Made by a program: the position numbers and the translations under genes. The notes under the pieces were generated by a model. The model was not told the origin of the DNA. It did no database searches and was given only the letters and a program-made list of their open reading frames with translations. From NCBI GenBank assembly GCA_947642745.1, contig CANRTU010000038.1:1-43777 (forward strand): 43,777 nucleotides of DNA, given 5' to 3'. The number at the start of each line of letters is the position of its first letter. The stretch's first letter is position 1. Of this stretch, positions 39,910-43,777 are shown in pieces. The stretch comes from an uncultured Eubacterium sp. GTDB taxonomy: Bacteria; Bacillota; Clostridia; Lachnospirales; Lachnospiraceae.

Positions 39910-40551
39910 ATGGAAGAACGTTTAGTGAAATTTTATTCAAGGGAAAGTAATGTACTGGCGCTGCATGCGATACCGGGACACTTTGCCACGAGCAACTCAC
40001 ATATTAATTTTTATGTGGATGTAACAAGTATCAAGGCACGTATTAATGAAGCGGAAGAAGCGGCCCGGACTATGGTGCACAAATTCAAACACCTGAATTA
40101 TGTAGATACGATTGTGTGCATGGATGGTACGGAAGTTATTGGAGCGTTTCTGGCAAAGGAATTTGAAAAAGAACATGTATCTTCGACCAACCACCATGAG
40201 ACAGTATATGTCATTTCTCCGGAGCAGAGCCGGGACAACCAGATGATCTTCCGTGACAATACAAAGTATATGATCGCTGGAAAACATATTATTCTTCTGC
40301 TGGCCACAACTACAACCGGTCAGACGATCCGCAGGAGTCTGGACGGCATCCAGTATTATGGCGGTATCGTTGAAGGTATTGGCTCAATTTTCAGTACGGT
40401 AAAAGATGTAAATGGGATTGAAGTAGAAAGCCTGTTTGATGGAAATAACGTGATCGGTTATCAGGCGTTTCCAAAGGCGGACTGTCCGTTCTGTAAACAG
40501 GGTACAAGAATCGAAGCCGTAGTAAACGGGTTTGGTTATTCCAAGCTTTAG
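39910..40551 (+). CDS. Orotate-phosphoribosyltransferase-like protein
   Basis: A 213-residue PRTase-fold protein. HIILLLATTTTGQTIRRSLDGIQYYGG holds the phosphate-binding loop, with the acidic residues normally found there replaced by ATTTTG, so a weakened or regulatory function is possible. Other features are VDTIVCMDGTEVIGAFLA and a C-terminal CPFC pair. AAAGGGG lies before ATG 39910; the longer open frame from 39787 is out of place behind its promoter. It is common in Clostridia under the label orotate phosphoribosyltransferase, but it is not beside pyrimidine genes here and its substrate is unproven. Confidence 0.82.
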   Translation: MEERLVKFYSRESNVLALHAIPGHFATSNSHINFYVDVTSIKARINEAEEAARTMVHKFKHLNYVDTIVCMDGTEVIGAFLAKEFEKEHVSSTNHHETVYVISPEQSRDNQMIFRDNTKYMIAGKHIILLLATTTTGQTIRRSLDGIQYYGGIVEGIGSIFSTVKDVNGIEVESLFDGNNVIGYQAFPKADCPFCKQGTRIEAVVNGFGYSKL

Positions 40552-40748
40552 TATTACCGTGTGCAATGACGGACCATACATGTTTTCAGATATGCTCCGG
40601 GACAGAATGTCCCTGTATCCGGAAGGACGACGGGAAATCCCCTGAATATTGTACGCATCCTGTCCTGAAGATTCCGGGGGCGTTTTCAGTCAGCAGACAG
40701 GGACTGCCCGTCTGGAGCAGAATTTAATATTTTGATGTTTATGTGTGG

Positions 40749-40791
40749 GGATTCAGCCAGCAGGACACAGTACAGCTGGCTGGATTCTTTT
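40749..40791 (+). terminator. Intrinsic terminator downstream of the phosphoribosyltransferase
   Basis: A 13-bp stem, with two G-U pairs, between GGATTCAGCCAGC (40749-40761) and GCTGGCTGGATTC (40775-40787), a 13-nt loop and a TTTT tail. It lies about 200 bp past the phosphoribosyltransferase stop. Confidence 0.75.
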
Positions 40792-40865
40792 ACTCTGAAG
40801 GAAAAAGCGTGTTGTATAGTCTGTTCCGGGCGGCCTGTTATGAAGCGGAGCGCAAAAAGCGTGAG

Positions 40866-40902
40866 AGGCGGCCTGCCGCAGGCGTGGTATCCGGCCGGGC
40901 AG
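40866..40902 (+). repeat. Partial copy of the structured repeat
   Basis: GGCGGCCTGCCGCAGGCG followed by GTATCCGGC reproduces the right end of the ~120-nt element, with the terminal hairpin cut short. Confidence 0.45.
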
Positions 40903-41199
40903 CATTACGGGGGAGACAGGTTTTATACGTTAAGAGAAATCATTCAGTTATATTCTGATTGTAAAAGACAGGCAAATGGCGGATCACAGTTTCTGGGAGG
41001 ATCATGTGGCGCTGGGATCTTCTGCCTGGCATAGATATCAGTAAGACGGGATATACTGATCAGGCGGATGGGAAACACCGGACATAAAACGCCTGTTCCG
41101 GGATAAGTATACCGGTCTCATGCGCCGCATGTAAAAAAATGTGTGCGTATATGATGTGTTAAAAACGGGAATATATGCTGGATGATCAGGAGGAGGAGT

Positions 41200-42831
41200 A
41201 TGTTTAGAATAAAAATTGCGGAAAAGATAACCAGAATAACAAGTATTGCGGTTATTATCTGTCTGGTGATGACATGTGAGATTACTTATGCGGCCTCCGG
41301 AGAGCCGGCAGGGAATATCAGCGGGACAGAAATAACGGAAAGTGACAATGGCACAGTGAAGACAGATGCGCAAAATCCGGATACAGAGAGCCGGGATACA
41401 GCTGAGCAGAAACCAGATACAGAAAACCCGGATACAGCCGGGCAGAAACCAGATACAGAGACTCCGGATACAGATGTGAATCCGGATGTGAATGTAAACC
41501 CGGATACAGAGACTCCGGATACAGAAAATCCAGTTACAGATACAGAGACTCCGGATACAGAGACTCTGGGTACAGAAAATCCGGATACGGACAGCAGCGG
41601 CGGATCAGGAGATGGAGAGGCAGAAGACGACAAATCCCAGGATGGAGAAGACGATGGGAAACAGGAAGAAAAACCGGACCAGATAAAACTGGGCAGACCA
41701 GTTCTTCGTGCTGCGTCCAGACCGGATGGAAAAATAAAAATCAGCTGGGACAAAACAGAGGGCGCGGCTGAATATGTACTTTTCCGGAGTACAAAAAAAG
41801 ACGGCGGATTCCAGAAGATTTATCAGACGCAAAAAGTACGGCATTATATAGATGAGAAACGTGTTTTGGGCCAGAGTTATTATTACCGGTTATCTGCGTA
41901 TACGAAAAAACGGACAAAACGATCTGACAGCAAAATCAGAAAAGGATGTTCGCTGGAAAATACACAGCTGATGTCAGTCTCCAATCTGTCCGGTTCAAAA
42001 AAGCTGGAATTACGCTGGAAACGTGTCAGAGGAGCTTCTTTCTATCAGATTCAGAGGAAGGAAAAGAATGGAAAATATACGATCATGGCAACTGTAAAAG
42101 GAAAGCAAAGATCGTTTACTGATAAAGGCCGTGAAGGCGGGAAAATCTATACATACAAAGTACGTGCCACTGACGCAGATGGCGGATGGGGAAGCTGGAG
42201 TAATGCGTCCGGCCAGATGGCGATTGACGCAGACCGGAAGATGATCGCACTGACTTATGATGATGGACCGTCTTTGTATACGCCGGTTGTGCTGGATGCT
42301 CTGGAAAAATATGAAGCCCATGCCACATTCTTTGTAGTAGGGAACCGTGTGAGCCAGTTTAGCGGGAGTATCAGGCGTGAAGCGGAACTGGGGTGCGAAA
42401 TTGGAAACCATACGTATGGACATAATAACCTTGGAAGTCTTCCTTCGGCACAGATACAACAGGCACTCTCACAAACGAACAGCCTGGTAAAAAAACTATC
42501 CGGTACCGATATTCATGTTATGCGTCCGCCCGGGGGCAGTTATAATGCGGCTGTCTGTGCGGCGGCGGGTATGCCGGTTATTATGTGGTCCATTGACACC
42601 CTGGACTGGAAAACAAGAAACACCGCCCAGACCATACAATGTGTAGGAACAAAAGCTTATGACGGAGCCGTTGTGCTTATGCATGATCTTCATAAACCAA
42701 CGGCAGACGCTGCGGACGCTGTAATTAATAACTTAAGATCTGCCGGTTATCAGATGGTAACGATCAGCGAACTGGCACATTACCGGGGCGGAATGCTGGC
42801 GGGAAAGGTATATAGCCAGTTTCAAAAATAA
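41200..42831 (+). CDS. Secreted polysaccharide deacetylase with Fn3-like domains
   Basis: A 543-residue exported protein: an N-terminal signal peptide (~1-30, ending near TYAA), a low-complexity Asp/Pro/Thr-rich linker (~60-155) of repeated PDTE units, two fibronectin-III-like domains (~166-250 and ~263-345), and a NodB deacetylase domain (~346-535). The catalytic motifs are TYDDGP (residues 352-357, with Asp355 the likely metal ligand), NHTYGH, RPPGGSY, the WSIDTLDW block and LMHDLH. AGGAGGAGGAG precedes ATG 41200. It probably removes acetyl groups from peptidoglycan or another surface polysaccharide, with the linker spanning the wall. The linker length is likely variable between strains. 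Confidence 0.92.
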   Translation: MFRIKIAEKITRITSIAVIICLVMTCEITYAASGEPAGNISGTEITESDNGTVKTDAQNPDTESRDTAEQKPDTENPDTAGQKPDTETPDTDVNPDVNVNPDTETPDTENPVTDTETPDTETLGTENPDTDSSGGSGDGEAEDDKSQDGEDDGKQEEKPDQIKLGRPVLRAASRPDGKIKISWDKTEGAAEYVLFRSTKKDGGFQKIYQTQKVRHYIDEKRVLGQSYYYRLSAYTKKRTKRSDSKIRKGCSLENTQLMSVSNLSGSKKLELRWKRVRGASFYQIQRKEKNGKYTIMATVKGKQRSFTDKGREGGKIYTYKVRATDADGGWGSWSNASGQMAIDADRKMIALTYDDGPSLYTPVVLDALEKYEAHATFFVVGNRVSQFSGSIRREAELGCEIGNHTYGHNNLGSLPSAQIQQALSQTNSLVKKLSGTDIHVMRPPGGSYNAAVCAAAGMPVIMWSIDTLDWKTRNTAQTIQCVGTKAYDGAVVLMHDLHKPTADAADAVINNLRSAGYQMVTISELAHYRGGMLAGKVYSQFQK

Positions 42832-42898
42832 AATAAGAATGCGCAATTATGAGTCTGACTTCCCAGAGAATGTCTGACCGGACATAATACGTTTACTG

Positions 42899-42941
42899 TT
42901 TCCAGCTGCCCGGTGTTCCGGCAGCTGGAAATTATTATATT
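42899..42941 (+). terminator. Intrinsic terminator after the deacetylase gene
   Basis: TTTCCAGCTGCC (42899-42910), a 9-nt loop and GGCAGCTGGAAA (42920-42931) form a perfect 12-bp stem followed by TTATTATATT. Confidence 0.75.
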
Positions 42942-42961
42942 CTACAGAATTTTTTGCCAGT

Positions 42962-43050
42962 GTAAAAAGAATCCGGCGCTGCCGGATATACCGCCTGCGG
43001 CAGGCTGCCCGGGCGGCATTTTCCTGTCCTCTGTTTTGCCGGGGAGCCGG
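42962..43050 (-). repeat. Minus-strand copy of the structured repeat
   Basis: Read on the minus strand, AGGAAAATGC, CCTGCCGCAGGCGG, TATCCGGC and GCCGGAT follow in the same order as the 16.1-kb copy and end in TTCTTTTT. The left hairpin is diverged. Its 3' hairpin faces away from the FeoA genes. Confidence 0.65.
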
Positions 43051-43134
43051 ATAACTGTGGCGCCCGGCTGGCAACGACCGCAACGGAGTGCGCAGGAACC
43101 GGCGGTCTGACGTCCTGATCCTGTAAAGAATATA

Positions 43135-43227
43135 CCAGAGCGTGTTTGAAAAATGCTTTCTGCCATCTGCATTCCCCACTACGTGGGGGATGCAGATGGC
43201 GGGAATGATTTTTCAAACACGCTCTGG
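43135..43227. mobile_element. 93-bp palindromic MITE
   Basis: Twenty-base perfect terminal inverted repeats (CCAGAGCGTGTTTGAAAAAT and its complement) enclose GCTTTCTG and a long inner hairpin (CCATCTGCAT with ATGCAGATGG, then CCCCAC with GTGGGG). Almost the whole element pairs with itself. There is no coding capacity and no obvious target-site duplication. Related ends lie at 23378-23538 and 28771-28791. Confidence 0.85.
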
Positions 43228-43307
43228 CACGGCAGATTTATGAGAGTAAGATTTGTATAAGGACACTTTGTCTGTGTACTGGATATGGATAAAAATCCAG
43301 GAATGAC

Positions 43308-43338
43308 TTGACAACTAATTAATATTAGTATATACTAA
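43308..43338 (+). promoter_or_regulatory. feoA promoter with DtxR-like palindrome
   Basis: TTGACA (43308-43313), 17 bp, TATACT (43331-43336). The perfect palindrome TTAGTATATACTAA (43325-43338) covers the -10, and a further ACTAAT/ATTAGT dyad overlaps it on the left. TTAG/CTAA half-sites of this kind resemble DtxR-family iron-repressor sites, so iron control is likely but unproven. Confidence 0.65.
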
Positions 43339-43401
43339 CCACATAAAACAGCAGATACAGCGTGCTGATCTGCCATATATTATGATACAGGAGGGGAACC
43401 T

Positions 43402-43611
43402 ATGCCGTTGTCAATGATAAAAGCCGGAGAACTGGGAAAAATTAAAAGGATCGGGGGCAGGGAAGACACCCGCAGGTTTCTGGAAAATCTGGGATTCGTA
43501 ACCGGCGCCGTGGTGACGGTTATATCTGAAATGGGCGGAAATATAATCGTCAGTATGAAAGATTCCAGAATAGCCATTGGAAAAGATATGGCAAATAAAA
43601 TTATCGTGTAA
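43402..43611 (+). CDS. feoA: FeoA-domain protein of ferrous iron uptake
   Basis: A 69-residue SH3-like FeoA protein: MIKAGELGKIKRIGG, RRFLENLGFVTGAVVTVISEMGGNIIV and DSRIAIGKDMANKII. FeoA is a small cytoplasmic accessory of the FeoB ferrous-iron transporter. GGAGGGG lies before ATG 43402. A second FeoA begins 12 bp later, the tandem layout usual in Clostridia before feoB. The palindromic promoter fits iron regulation. Confidence 0.88.
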   Translation: MPLSMIKAGELGKIKRIGGREDTRRFLENLGFVTGAVVTVISEMGGNIIVSMKDSRIAIGKDMANKIIV

Positions 43612-43622
43612 AGGAGAACAGG

Positions 43623-43739
43623 ATGAAAACGTTAAAGGATGTGGAAACGGGCCGGACGGTAACGGTCAGCGGCTTAACCGGTGCGGGACCGGTAAAAAGG
43701 CGCATTATGGATATGGGAATTACAAAAGCAATTTGGTAA
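43623..43739 (+). pseudogene. Second FeoA-domain gene, truncated near the window end
   Basis: The first 35 residues fit a FeoA start (MKTLKDVETGRTVTVSGL, GPVKRRIMDMGITK), then the sequence turns into AIW and a TAA at 43737-43739, giving 38 residues instead of about 70. The break falls exactly after the conserved MGITK, and the DNA from about 43728 on looks AT-rich and unlike feoA. An inserted element or other rearrangement beginning here is the likeliest cause, but the window ends 50 bases later, so it cannot be named. Confidence 0.65.
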
Positions 43740-43777
43740 TATGTCAAGAGGAAAATGAAAAAGATTTTCGTGAAAAA

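Larger units (their letters stand above)
40552..41199 (+). other. Long non-coding stretch before the deacetylase gene
   Basis: Two open frames (100 and 71 codons) overlap here but have no supported start and cross the repeat copy, so no gene is called. It holds a GGGACA-GAA-TGTCCC hairpin (40599-40613), a strong terminator (40749-40791) and a partial repeat copy near 40866. The remainder up to the RBS at 41191 shows no recognised signal. Confidence 0.4.

Noticed and set aside
40740..40795. Possible T-box or riboswitch before the deacetylase gene
   Set aside because: Only a terminator hairpin is present; no specifier loop, T-box sequence or conserved aptamer was found, and the gene start is 400 bp away.
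41360..41600. Short direct repeats resembling a CRISPR array
   Set aside because: They are codons of the PDTE linker of the deacetylase, in frame and without spacers.

Overview
The window looks like chromosome from a Gram-positive gut anaerobe of the Lachnospiraceae (Bacillota, Clostridia). The basis is the gene content (Rpn-type PD-(D/E)XK protein, WYL regulator, PadR-DUF1700-DUF4097 operon, DUF4179 partner of an ECF sigma factor, MocR regulator, BlaI/BlaR1 pair, tandem FeoA), the strong AGGAGG ribosome binding sites, the consensus TTGACA-17-TATAAT promoters and the moderate GC content. The genus cannot be told from the sequence alone. No rRNA, tRNA or CRISPR array was seen.

Layout. 1-3131: an MBOAT O-acyltransferase with an SGNH partner, probably a cell-surface polysaccharide acylation pair. 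3338-7598: a LacI regulator, then a WYL regulator, a GyrI-like protein, the remains of a ClbS/DfsB protein and an SPL-like radical SAM enzyme. The WYL and GyrI-like promoters carry the same 17-bp operator. 7700-9644: an Rpn-type nuclease-like gene, its remnants, and an SdpI-family membrane protein. 9937-16101: a sucrose/trehalose-type PTS permease diverges from a HAD phosphatase, an amylosucrase (GH13_4) and a GH36 alpha-galactosidase. Both divergent promoters have a near-identical 16-bp LacI-type operator, but amylosucrase carries a 1-nt frameshift and the GH36 gene is heavily decayed. 16217-20555: two envelope-sensing/regulatory operons (ECF sigma-DUF4179; PadR-DUF1700-DUF4097).

20743-23322: a nicotinamidase-like hydrolase, an ADP-ribose-type NUDIX enzyme, and a Panacea-domain protein overlapping a GNAT-like protein, which looks like a PanAT-type toxin-antitoxin pair. 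23645-28224: glnS, a DUF2225 protein, a MocR regulator without its PLP lysine, and a small P-loop kinase. 28761-33097: a hypothetical protein whose C-terminus comes from a MITE end, then a BlaI/BlaR1-like pair whose sensor carries calcium-loop (FG-GAP/VCBS-like) repeats instead of a penicillin-binding domain. 33145-39537: an orphan solute-binding lipoprotein with a hybrid histidine kinase, a tributyrin-type esterase and a membrane-anchored MutS-like ATPase. 39910-43777: a phosphoribosyltransferase, a secreted polysaccharide deacetylase and a FeoA pair, the second cut off near the window end.

Two repeat families run through the intergenic DNA. One is a ~120-nt structured element with a compensatory stem change and a terminal TATCCGGC/GCCGGATA hairpin; complete, core or partial copies lie near 9181, 11903, 16093, 18161, 29935, 40866 and 42962. 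The other is a 93-bp near-perfect palindromic MITE at 43135, with a longer relative at 23378 and a single end at 28771. Several genes carry single-base indels (amylosucrase, GH36, DUF4179, perhaps the mutS start). These may be real decay or assembly error, and read-level data are needed to decide.
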